Assembly: GCA_963753685.1 (NCBI GenBank)
Contig: CAVWDE010000031.1
Location: 1-28,577 of the forward strand
Direction: 5' to 3'
Length of the DNA stretch: 28,577 nt
DNA from: DATAOG01 sp963753685
GTDB taxonomy: Bacteria; Pseudomonadota; Alphaproteobacteria; Geminicoccales; Geminicoccaceae
Position numbers and translations under genes: made by a program. Below are positions 10,936 to 18,334 of the stretch, in pieces (the first letter of the stretch is position 1; the number at the start of each line of letters is the position of its first letter). The notes under the pieces were generated by a model. That model did no database searches. It was not told the DNA's origin and saw nothing but the letters and a program-made list of their open reading frames with translations.

Positions 10936-11496
10936 CGTCGGGAACAGCAGGTCCTGGCGAAAGCCGCCGGCCGCCACCCGGGTGGCGAGATCGCGGTTCG
11001 AGGCCGCGAGCACCCGGACGTCGGCGGTCCGCAGCTTCTCACCGCCGACCTGGCGGTACTCGCGATCCTGCAGAAAGCGGAGCAGCACCACCTGGCCCTT
11101 GGGCGTCAGGCTGTCGACCTCGTCGAGCAGCAGCGTGCCGCGCTCGGCCATCGCCATCAGTCCCTGCCGGTCGGCGCGGGCGTCGGTGAAAGCGCCCCGG
11201 ACATGGCCGAACAGCTCGCTGTCGAGCACCGTCTCGGTCAGGCCGCCGCAGTTGACCGGCACGAACGGCCGGCCGCGACGCGGGCTCAGGTAGTGCGACG
11301 CCCGGGCGAACAGCTCCTTGCCCGTGCCCGTGGCGCCGCGCAGCACCACCGGTGCGTCGCAGGCGGCGAGCCTCGGCAACATGCCCAGTACGGCGCGAAA
11401 CGCGGGCGAGCGGCCCATCAACCCCAGGCTCGCACACGCCGCCACGAACGCCTCGTCGTCGAGCCCCTCGGGGGACACTTGCAAATGCTGCGACAT
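10789..11496 (-). pseudogene. Sigma-54 activator AAA+ domain, truncated before its C-terminal part
   Basis: From the ATG at 11496 the protein starts directly with the sigma-54 interaction ATPase: GATGTGKELFARASHYLS (Walker A), FVPVNCGGL, ELFGHVRGAFTDA (the sigma-54 contact loop, GAFTDA instead of the usual GAFTGA), GTLLLDEVDSL (Walker B) and VLAASNRDL with the sensor region. Homology stops at FRQDLLF near 10935; the usual continuation RLNV..LPPLRER, the lid subdomain and the Fis-type DNA-binding helix-turn-helix are missing, replaced by unrelated residues up to a stop at 10789. There is no receiver or other N-terminal sensory domain. The product could not bind DNA in the normal way and is probably inactive. 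The frame also stays open upstream to about 11580, but MSQHLQVSPEG is the likely N terminus. Confidence 0.72.
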
Positions 11497-11766
11497 GTCG
11501 GCTCCCGTTGGAGCTACGACACCAAGCCGGCATGGCTGCTCAAATGCCACGGCACCTGACACTCGAGACCTCACTACCATCTGCTGGCAACATGTAAGTG
11601 GTAAAAAGAACCCTTGATAATCGCGGGATGATTGAAAGATAAGCTACGGGGTCAGATCGCGCGCCTGCCAGAACCGGCAGGCCGTCGCGGGGCCATCGTC
11701 GGCCGGGACCGTGATGCTGCCGGTCGAGACGTCGACCGAGGTCAAGTCGTTTCCAGGCGCTCCGGC

Positions 11767-12219
11767 TCACGCTGCGATCGGCGGCGGGTTCGGGACCCAT
11801 TTCAGGACGTGCTGGGCGATCGCGACCAGGGCGCCATCCTGGTTGGTGACCTCGATCTCGGCGCGCGAGCGGCGGCGGGCAGGATCGATCTCGGCGATCC
11901 GGTAGGTCACCGTGACCGTGTCGCCGATGAAGACCGGTCCGAGAAAACGGATGCGGTCGTAGCCGAGCGAGACCGGGGTCTCGTCCGCCGGCACGCCGCC
12001 CGCCTGCTCGATCATCAGCGTCGAGGTGGTCGACATGAAGCCGATCAAGAGCGCGCCATGGGCGATCCGGCGGCGGTAGGCCGAGCGCTGCATGACCGCC
12101 TCGTTGACGTGATTGGAGGAAAAATCGCCGGTGATCCCGGCGAACAGATAGACGTCGCTCTCGCCGACCGTCTTGGCGAACCGCACCTGGTCGCCGACCG
12201 CGACGTGGAACCCGCTCAT
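11767..12219 (-). CDS. MaoC-family dehydratase / (R)-enoyl-CoA hydratase
   Basis: A complete 150-residue hot-dog-fold protein. FAGITGDFSSNHVNE carries the hydratase motif, with Asp32 and His37 as the catalytic pair; YDRIRFLGPVFIGDTVTV is the second conserved block. Family members add water to, or remove it from, acyl-CoA double bonds. The ATG at 12219 overlaps the stop of the type III CoA-transferase gene in an ATGA, so the two are translationally coupled and should act on the same acyl-CoA. The frame remains open far upstream only because it coincides with a shifted frame of the CoA-transferase; that longer reading is not a real fusion. Confidence 0.88.
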   Translation of the reverse strand: MSGFHVAVGDQVRFAKTVGESDVYLFAGITGDFSSNHVNEAVMQRSAYRRRIAHGALLIGFMSTTSTLMIEQAGGVPADETPVSLGYDRIRFLGPVFIGDTVTVTYRIAEIDPARRRSRAEIEVTNQDGALVAIAQHVLKWVPNPPPIAA

Positions 12220-13423
12220 GGCGAAGCCTCCCCTTCTGGCGCCGCGGACGGCGCCGCGACCACCCGGCGCGCGATCAGATCGTCGATCTCGGCGGCGCCA
12301 TAGCCGAGCTCGGCAAGCACCGCCCGGGTATCCTCGCCCAGCCGGAGCGCGAGCCGCCGCAGCGCCGGCACCTCGCCATCGTAGCGGAGCGGATGGTTGA
12401 CCAGGGTCGCCGTGCCGGCCCCGACCGGGACGTCCCGAAAGACCTGGTTGTGGCGGATCTGCGGGTCGTCCGGCAGCTCGTCGTAGTCGCGCACGCGGGC
12501 ATACCAGATCGCCTGCGCATCGAGGCCGGGCACGAGCTCCGCATAGCGCCGCGGCGCCAGCTCCTCGGCCAGCACCCGCGCGTAGCGGTCGCGCTCCTGG
12601 TAGCGGTCGACGCCGGCAAGGGCTTGCGAGCGCCTCGCTGGCGAGCGCGGCCGCGAGCTTCTTCGGGTCGTTCAGCGAGACGGCGAGCCAACCGTCGGCG
12701 ATCCGGTACACGCCGTAGGGCGCCTCGTGGTACCAGGTCGCGAGGTTGAGGTCGCGCCGGAAGGCGTCCCGGCGCGCGCGGCCGCTGTAGTAGAGCGTGA
12801 GCGGCTCGGTCTGGAGGTCGAGGCCGGCGTTCAGCAGGTTGGCGTCGATCCGCGTGCCCTGGCCGGTCTGCAGGCGGCGGACGTAGGCGCCGAGGATGCC
12901 CATCGCCAGCAGCGCGGCGCCATGCTGGTCGGCGGCGGCAAAGCCGATCGCGGTCGGCCGCTCGTTGCCAGTCGCGGCGATCAGGCCGGAGAGCGCCTGG
13001 ATCAGGAGGTCCTGGCCCGGTCGGCCGGCCATCGGCCCGCTCGGCCCGTAGCCGGTCGCCGAGGCGTAGATGATATCCGGATTCAGCGCCCGAACCTGGT
13101 CGTAGCCGAGCCCGAGCCGGTCCATGACGCCCGGCCGGAAGTTCTCCATCACCACGTCGGCGCCCTCGAGCAGGCGCAGGACCAGCGCCTTGCCGTCCGG
13201 GTGCTTGAGGTCGACCGCGAGCGAGCGCTTGTTGCGGTTGGCGGCGAGATAGAAGGCGCTGATGCCGTCGACGAACGCGTTCGCCCCCGACCAGTGGCGC
13301 TCGTAGGCGCCCGACGGTCGGCTCGACCTTGATCACGTCGGCGCCCATGTCGGCGAGGTACTGCGCCGCCGCCGGCCCCTGCAGATAATGGCAGAAGCTG
13401 ACCACCCGCATCGAGACCAGCAT
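12216..13423 (-). CDS. Type III CoA-transferase (CaiB/BaiF family), two frame breaks
   Basis: After removal of one base at 13310-13312 and one at 12620-12622 the gene encodes 401 residues, the normal length of the family. Seen: VVSFCHYLQGPAAAQYLADM and GADVIKVEP at the N terminus, VVMENFRPGVMDRLGLGYD, IIYASATGYGPSGPMAGRPG, and FAAADQHGAALLAMG holding the probable catalytic Asp; the C-terminal part has QVFRDVP and HPLRYDG. The reaction is reversible CoA transfer between carboxylic acids, via a mixed anhydride on Asp. The ATG at 13423 follows GGAGGG by six bases. It overlaps the MaoC gene by four bases and is divergent from the DapA-family gene. Acyl substrate unknown. Confidence 0.85.
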
Positions 13424-13563
13424 GCGCCGCCCTCCCTGGTTTGTCGACCGGCAGCCTAGGCAGCGCGCCGCGCGGACGGTCAAGCCGGGGCGGTTCGCTT
13501 GTCAGCCGGACGGCCCGCCCCCTAGATTCGCTGCACGCAACCTTTCGCCCGGAGGAGCACGCC

Positions 13564-14527
13564 ATGCCACGGTTCAAAGACGACCAGCCCCAGGGCGTGA
13601 TCCCGGCCTGCCTGCTGCCGTTCTTCGAGGACTTCTCGATCGACGAGCGCGGCTACCGCAAGCACCTCCTGGGACGTGGCCGCGGTCGAGGGGATCAGCG
13701 CGGTCACGGTCAATGCGCATGCCTCCGAGGCCGCGTCGTGCTCCGACGAGGAGCAGGCGCGCGTGCTCGATCTCACGATGGATACGGTCGGCGACCGGGT
13801 GCCTGTCGTCAACGGCATCTACGCCGACGGCAGCCACTATGCCGCGAGGCTCGCCCGGATGGCCGAGCGCGGCGGCGCGTCCTGCCTCCTGGTGTTCCCG
13901 CCGAACCCGATGGCGATGGGCGGCCAGCTCCGTCCGGAGATGGCGCTCGCGCACTTCAAGACCATCGCGGACGCCTGCGATCTGCCGATCATCCTGTTCC
14001 AATACCCGATGGCCTCCGGGCTCGGCTATCCGCTCGATACGCTGCTGCGGCTGGTCGAGGAGGTGCCGCAGATCCGGGCGATCAAGGACTGGTGCAACGA
14101 TGCCATGCTGCACGAGCGCCACATCCGCACGCTGCAGAGCCTCGCGCGACCGGTGACCGTGCTCTCGACCCACTCGAGCTGGCTGATGAGCTCGCTCGTC
14201 ATGGGCTGCGGCGGCCTCCTGTCGGGCGCGGGCAGCGTGATCGCCGACCTCCAGGTCGCGCTGTTCCGGGCGGTCCAGGCCAAGGACCTCGCGCGCGCTC
14301 AGGCGATCAACGCGCGCAGCTATCCGCTGGTCCAGGCGTTCTACGCGCCGCCCTTCCTCGACATGCACAACCGCATGAAGGAGATGCTGGTCCTGCTCGG
14401 CCGGATGGAGCGGGCGGTGGTCCGGCCGCCGCTGATGAAGCTCGACGCCGCCGAGATCGCCCGTCTGCGCCAGGCGATCGCCGATGCCCGGCTCGCGACC
14501 GAGGGCGCGCTCGACCTCGCGGCCTGA
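13564..14527 (+). CDS. Dihydrodipicolinate synthase/N-acetylneuraminate lyase family protein, one frame break
   Basis: Begins at the ATG at 13564 behind GGAGGAG. Removing one G from the run at 13671-13673 gives 320 residues. The TIM-barrel landmarks of the DapA family are present: GVIPACLLPFFED at the N terminus, VEGISAVTVNAHASEAAS in the position of the GTTGE loop but changed, the catalytic Tyr in IILFQYPMASGLGY (about residue 147) and the Schiff-base Lys in IRAIKDWCND (about residue 174). The unusual NAHASEA loop argues against true lysine-pathway DapA and for an aldolase or lyase acting on another 2-oxo acid. The gene is divergent from the CoA-transferase/MaoC pair, with about 140 bases between starts, and may be controlled with it. 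Confidence 0.82.
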
Positions 14528-14595
14528 GCGCGCCGGGCGTCTCGGACCGGCGTTGGCCGTCCTCTGCGCTAGACCCAACGCGTCGGCGCCATGCC

Positions 14596-15093
14596 ATGGC
14601 GCCTCGTTGGAAAAAGCTGATCGCCGCGGCCGCGGATCGCCGCCATGCTCGAGGCGTGCTCGCTTCCCGTCGGGGACCACCTACACGCCGAACGAGACCG
14701 GCACGGTGATGCGGGTCGAGGACGCGCGCGTCGTCTCGTCTCGCGAGGTCAAGATCTCGGGCCTCGACAACCAGCAGGCCGCGGGCTGGGGCACCGCGAT
14801 CGGGGCCGCGCTTGCCGGGACCACCGCCTATGGCATCACCAAGGCGAACAACCCGGCTGACGTCGCGATCACCGTCGTCGCGGCGATCGTCGGCGGTCTG
14901 GCCGGCCTCGCCGCGGAGGAGTTTCGCGAGACCCGGCAACGGCGCCGAGTACATCCTGCGCGACGACAGCGGCAAGACCAGCGCGGTCGTCCAGTCGCTG
15001 GGCTCGGGCGAGAAGATCTATCCGCCCGGAACCCCCGTCTCGCTGATCTATGGCGCCCGCAACTACGTCCGGGTCGTGCCCGCTCAGGGCTGA
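14596..15093 (+). CDS. Outer-membrane lipoprotein with glycine-zipper-like segment, three frame breaks
   Basis: Removing one base each at 14634-14635, 14664-14668 and 14932-14934 restores a single frame of 164 residues. It starts with a lipoprotein signal (KKLIAAAAIAAMLEACS, Cys near residue 19), then GTVMRVEDARVVSSREVKIS, a Gly/Ala-rich membrane-like segment around AAGWGTAIGAALAGTTAYG and AAIVGGLAGLAAEE, and a beta-rich tail ending ARNYVRVVPAQG. This is the layout of the Pcp/SlyB and 17-kDa surface-antigen type, which sit in the outer membrane and help envelope stability. Because each break is a run extended by one base, a functional gene is more likely than a pseudogene. It follows the DapA-family gene by 68 bases. 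Confidence 0.6.
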
Positions 15094-15159
15094 ACACCTC
15101 AGCCGCATGCTGGCCAGCTCATCCGTGCGGCCGTGACGCGGCGCTCGGACACCTGGGGT

Positions 15160-15173
15160 TTGCGCTATGTCAA
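15160..15173 (+). promoter_or_regulatory. FixK/FNR-like box upstream of the universal stress gene
   Basis: TTGC-GCTATG-TCAA fits the FixK-type consensus TTG(A/C)-N6-(T/G)CAA. It lies 77 bases ahead of the preferred ATG at 15250, a workable activator distance. Universal stress genes of alphaproteobacteria are often induced by low oxygen through this regulator family; control here is inferred. Confidence 0.35.
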
Positions 15174-15249
15174 GGCGGCCGACTGCCAGCTTTCTAACTC
15201 TTGAGGATGCGAAATGCGCGAGGCAACCTTGGGATCCGGGAGCGCGACC

Positions 15250-15705
15250 ATGAGTGGGAAGATTGTAGCGGCGATCGACGGTTCGGAGCATGGCTGGAAG
15301 GCGCTCGACCTGGCGGCCGACCTCGCCAAGGAGCGGGACGCCGAGCTGATCGTGCTCCATGTCGTGCCCTACGAGCCGATGTCCGATGCGCTGCGGGCCT
15401 TCGCGAGGGCCGAGCACCTGCCGCTCGAGGAGGAGGTGGCGCGGTTCCATCAGACCCGGGCGCTCGGCGACCGCCTGACCCACGCGGGCGAGGCACGGGT
15501 GCGCGAGCGGGGCGTGACCAGGGTCGTCGGCCGCACCGAAGAGGGTAAGCCCTCGCATGAGATTCTCAAGGTCGCCAGGAGCGAGGACGTCGACATGATC
15601 GTCATCGGCAGCCGCGGCCTCAGCGACGCCCGTGCGTTATTCCTCGGCAGCGTCTCCCACCAGGTGGCGAACCACGCTCGCTGCACCTGCGTCGCGGTCA
15701 AGTGA
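15250..15705 (+). CDS. Universal stress protein, UspA family (ATP-binding type)
   Basis: 151 residues from the ATG at 15250, which has GGGAG eight bases ahead; an in-frame ATG at 15214 would add 12 residues that do not look like family sequence. KIVAAIDGSEHGWKALDLAA is the N-terminal strand and helix with the Asp that contacts ATP, and the C-terminal GSRGLSDARALFLGS fits the G-x2-G-x9-G-S nucleotide motif exactly. The protein is cytoplasmic and supports survival in energy stress; precise role unknown. It is convergent with the CBS-domain gene, a partner type often found beside it, has a FixK-like box upstream and a GC hairpin right after the stop. No frameshift. Confidence 0.92.
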   Translation: MSGKIVAAIDGSEHGWKALDLAADLAKERDAELIVLHVVPYEPMSDALRAFARAEHLPLEEEVARFHQTRALGDRLTHAGEARVRERGVTRVVGRTEEGKPSHEILKVARSEDVDMIVIGSRGLSDARALFLGSVSHQVANHARCTCVAVK

Positions 15706-16208
15706 TGCGGCGCCGGCAGGGCGCCTTTCGACCCGGGACCAGCTGAGTTTTCGGCCGGGACCCCGCGGGTCCAGAAATCTGCGGCCCGACCTGCGAGGCC
15801 GCGGTTCTCGGAAACTCTGGCCCGCGCGGCCCCGGACTTGCCCGACCGGCCGCTAAGGTCGCGCTGGGAGACCAGGCCGACGAGCCGCTCGCGCCGGTCG
15901 AGGACCGGCAATCGCTTGATCCGATGGGCCGCCATCAGGTCCTGGGCCTGATCGACCGTATCGTCGACCGAGCAGGCGACGGCGTTCGCCGACATCGCTT
16001 CCCGCACCACGCTATAGACCGGATCCAGCCCCTCGGCGACGCCGCGCACCACGACGTCGCGATCGGTGAGCATGCCTATCAGCCGTTCGTCCTCGACCAC
16101 CAGCAGGCAGCCGATATCATGGTCGCGCATCCGGCGCGCGGCCGTGGCCAGGGGGATGTTCGCGCCGACGGTCGCGACCTTACGCTTCATGATATCTTTG
16201 ACCAGCAC
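15450..16208 (-). CDS. CBS-domain pair protein; C-terminal tail uncertain
   Basis: GTG at 16208 follows GGAGAG by six bases. Residues 1-60 and 70-119 form two CBS motifs: MLVKDIMKRKVATVGANIPL ... IGMLTDRDVVVRG, and VREAMSANAVACSVDDTVDQ ... RLVGLVSQRDLS. Such pairs bind adenine nucleotides or NAD and sense energy or redox state. The family normally ends within about 20 residues of the last motif, near 15850. The frame, however, stays open to 15450 across the opposite-strand stress gene, and that tail has no family features; either an indel near 15850 hides the true stop or the tail is non-functional. A GC hairpin at 15758-15772 suggests that transcription ends before the stress gene. Confidence 0.75.
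   Translation of the reverse strand: MLVKDIMKRKVATVGANIPLATAARRMRDHDIGCLLVVEDERLIGMLTDRDVVVRGVAEGLDPVYSVVREAMSANAVACSVDDTVDQAQDLMAAHRIKRLPVLDRRERLVGLVSQRDLSGRSGKSGAARARVSENRGLAGRAADFWTRGVPAENSAGPGSKGALPAPHHLTATQVQRAWFATWWETLPRNNARASLRPRLPMTIMSTSSLLATLRISCEGLPSSVRPTTLVTPRSRTRASPAWVRRSPSARV
15709..15725 (+). terminator. Probable terminator hairpin of the universal stress gene
   Basis: GGCGCC, loop GGCAG, GGCGCC, then TTTC, starting four bases after the stop codon. Short T run, so moderate strength. A second stem, GGACCC-CGC-GGGTCC, lies at 15758-15772 and could serve the convergent gene. Confidence 0.4.
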
Positions 16209-16547
16209 GGTCGTCTCTCCAAAGGGCTGCGATCGCGGTGGCGGCGCGGCCGCGCCGATCGTCGACCAGCATTCGCGCTATGGTTGCCGCCGATATCGGC
16301 TCAGTCAAGTAGCGGTTCACTGGAGCATCTCTCCCCAACCGTCAGAAGACTGGAATCGCCGGCAGCGAACGGAGGTGAGCGATGGTCATCAGCTCGGATT
16401 CTGGTGACTTCTCGATGGTTCCGATCACGCGCCGAAACCGCTCGATCTCGCCTGCGCACGTCCAGCCGGTCGGGCGCCGAGCAAGCCCGCTTCCAGGGAC
16501 GGCATCGCTGCTGCGCTCGTCATCGTCGCTGATTGTACGCGGGTACC
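16209..16547. other. Non-coding or degraded stretch between CBS gene and BrnT-like gene
   Basis: A plus-strand ATG at 16382 has an excellent GGAGGTGA site, but its 61-residue product (MVISSDSGDFSMVPITRR...) is unrecognised and turns Ser/Arg-rich. Its frame would run into the BrnT-like gene if one G near 16557 were removed, so it could be a leader gene or a longer N terminus. A minus-strand frame (16342-16752) ends in a helical stretch (EIERFRRVIGTIEKSPESEL), also unrecognised. Neither is called. Confidence 0.35.
16289..16300. promoter_or_regulatory. Perfect 12-bp palindrome upstream of the CBS gene
   Basis: GCCGATATCGGC lies 80 bases ahead of the CBS start, next to a minus-strand TTGACT that could be a -35 box. 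It could be an operator for a dimeric repressor; there is no other support. Confidence 0.2.
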
Positions 16548-16862
16548 ATGGGCTATGGGTGCGATGACGATAAGCGCGAGCGGACTGCTCGCGATCGGCG
16601 GATCGATTTCGATTTCGCGGCAAGGGTGCCCGACGCAGAATTGATCGAAGATGAGGATCGACGTCGAGACTACGGCGGAAAACCGTTGCTCGTGACCGGT
16701 CCGGTCGACAGCCGTCTCTTGACCGGTAGTCCAAGCCTGGCGAAGCGCTCACCGCCGCATCGTACGGCCGGGCGAGCGAGCCGGAGAGACCGCCGGCCGG
16801 CGAACGCCTGCGCAGCTTCTCCAGACCGCCGCGTCACTGCTGCAAGGTGGACACACCGTTGA
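16548..16862 (+). pseudogene. brnT: BrnT-like ribonuclease toxin, frameshifted, no BrnA antitoxin
   Basis: In one frame from 16548, DDDKRERTARDRRIDFDFAA and VPDAELIEDEDRRRDYGGK match the N-terminal and middle part of BrnT (DUF497), whose usual pattern is WDxxKxxxNxxxHGxxFxxA..F followed by an acidic/Arg stretch. LLVTGPVDSRLLT matches the next strand. Removing one G at 16725-16726 continues it as VVQAWRSAHRRIV, the BrnT strand ending in RRII; a second frame change then leads to ASRRDRR, like the C terminus. BrnT is an mRNA-cutting toxin normally encoded directly ahead of its antitoxin brnA. Here only 64 bases remain before the end of the convergent DAHP synthase gene, so brnA is absent. Breaks may be sequence error or inactivation of an orphan toxin. 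Confidence 0.55.
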
Positions 16863-16926
16863 CCCGGACATCGCGCGCCAGACTGCCGAGGTTTGCGAAA
16901 CCGCCCCGGAGTTCGACCGGAGAAGA

Positions 16927-18302
16927 CTACTGCGCCGCGACCCGGAGCGCCTGACGTTCGTCCTTGAGCGCCTCGGCGATCAGGAAGGCGAGGTCCAGGC
17001 TCTGGGACGCGTTGAGCCGCGGGTCGCAGTGGGTGTGATAGCGGTCGGCGAGCGCCTCGTCGGTGATCGCCTGGGCGCCGCCGGTGCACTCGGTGACCTC
17101 CTGGCCGGTCATCTCGATGTGGACGCCGCCGGCATGGCTGCCGAGCGCCTTGTGGACCGCGAAGAAGCTCCCGCACTTCGGCCAGGATCCGATCGAACGG
17201 CCGGGTCTTGTAGCCGCTGCTCGATTTGATCGTGTTGCCGTGCATCGGATCGCAGGCCCAGACCACGTGCCGGCCCGCGCGCTGGATCGCCCGCACCAGC
17301 GCCGGCAGCCGGCGCTCGACCTGCTCGTGGCCCATCCGCACGATCACCGTGAGCCGCCCGGGCTCGTTGCCCGGGTCGAGGATGTCGCCAAGGGTCAGCA
17401 GCTCGTCCGCGGTCATGTTCGGCCCGGCCTTGAGGCCGATCGGGTTGGCGATGCCGCGGCAGAACTCGACGTGGGCGCCGTCCGGCTGGCGGGTGCGCTC
17501 GCCGACCCAGACCAGATGGGCGGAGCAGTCGTACCAGAGGCCGGAGGTCGAAATCGACCCGGGTCATCGCCTGCTCGAAGCCGAGCAGCAGCGCCTCGTG
17601 GGAGGTGTAGAGCGTGGTCCGCTTGATCTCGGGCGTGGTCGCGTCGGTGACCCCGCAGGCCTCCATGAAGGCCAGCGCCTCGGTGATCCGGTCGGCCATG
17701 TCGCGGTAGCGCTGGCCCTCCGGCGAGCGGTCGAGGAAGCCCAGCATCCAGCTGTGCACCCGGGTCAGCGCCGCATAGCCGCCGTCGGTGAACGCGCGCA
17801 GGAGGTTGAGCGTCGCGGCCGCCTGGGCGTAGGCCTGGACCTGGCGCGCCGGGTCGGGGATGCGTGCGCTCTCATCGAACTCGAGCGCGTTGACGATGTC
17901 GCCCCGATAGCTCGGCAGCTCCAACCCGCCCTGGCGCTCGGTCGGCGACGAGCGGGGCTTCGCGAACTGGCCGGCCATGCGCCCGACCTTGACCACCGGC
18001 ATCGCGGCGCCATAGGTCAAGACGACCGCCATCTGCAGGAACACGCGCAGCGTGTCGCGGATGTTGTCGGGATGAAACTCGGCGAACGACTCGGCGCAGT
18101 CGCCGCCCTGGAGCAGGAACGCGCGCCCGGCCGAGACCTCGGCCAGCTGCTTCTTGAGGTTGCGCGCCTCGCCCGCGAACACGAGCGGCGGATAGCGCGA
18201 AAGCTGCGCCTCGACCTTGGCCAGCGCGTCGGCGTCCGGGTAGTCCGGCAGCTGCCGGGCGGGCTTTGACCTCCAGCTCGCGGGCGTCCAGGTCTGCGCC
18301 AT
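16927..18302 (-). CDS. 3-deoxy-7-phosphoheptulonate synthase, class II, two frame breaks
   Basis: Condenses phosphoenolpyruvate and erythrose 4-phosphate in the first step of aromatic amino-acid synthesis. Removing one A at 17551-17553 and one C at 17170-17172 yields 457 residues, the standard class II (plant-type, AroA-II) length. Seen: the opening WTPASWRSKPARQLPDYPD, LLQGGDCAESF with the metal Cys, GRMAGQFAKPRSSP, the restored RVDSTSGLWYDCSAHLVW, WACDPMHGNTIKSSSGYKTR and HCDPRLNASQSLDLAFL. The ATG is at 18302. The gene starts 32 bases after the glutathione reductase stop on the same strand, a gene order I recall from alphaproteobacteria. Uncorrected, its first two thirds read as a false fusion with the preceding gene. 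Confidence 0.9.
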
Positions 18303-18334
18303 CACGGGCGTCCCCTTTATGGTTGGGCGTTGGC

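Noticed and set aside
11767..13155. A 462-residue open frame that looks like a CoA-transferase-MaoC fusion
   Set aside because: The transferase returns to another frame near 12620 and stops at 12216, where an ATGA overlap starts the MaoC gene. The stretch between is low-complexity Arg/Gly/Ala out-of-frame translation.
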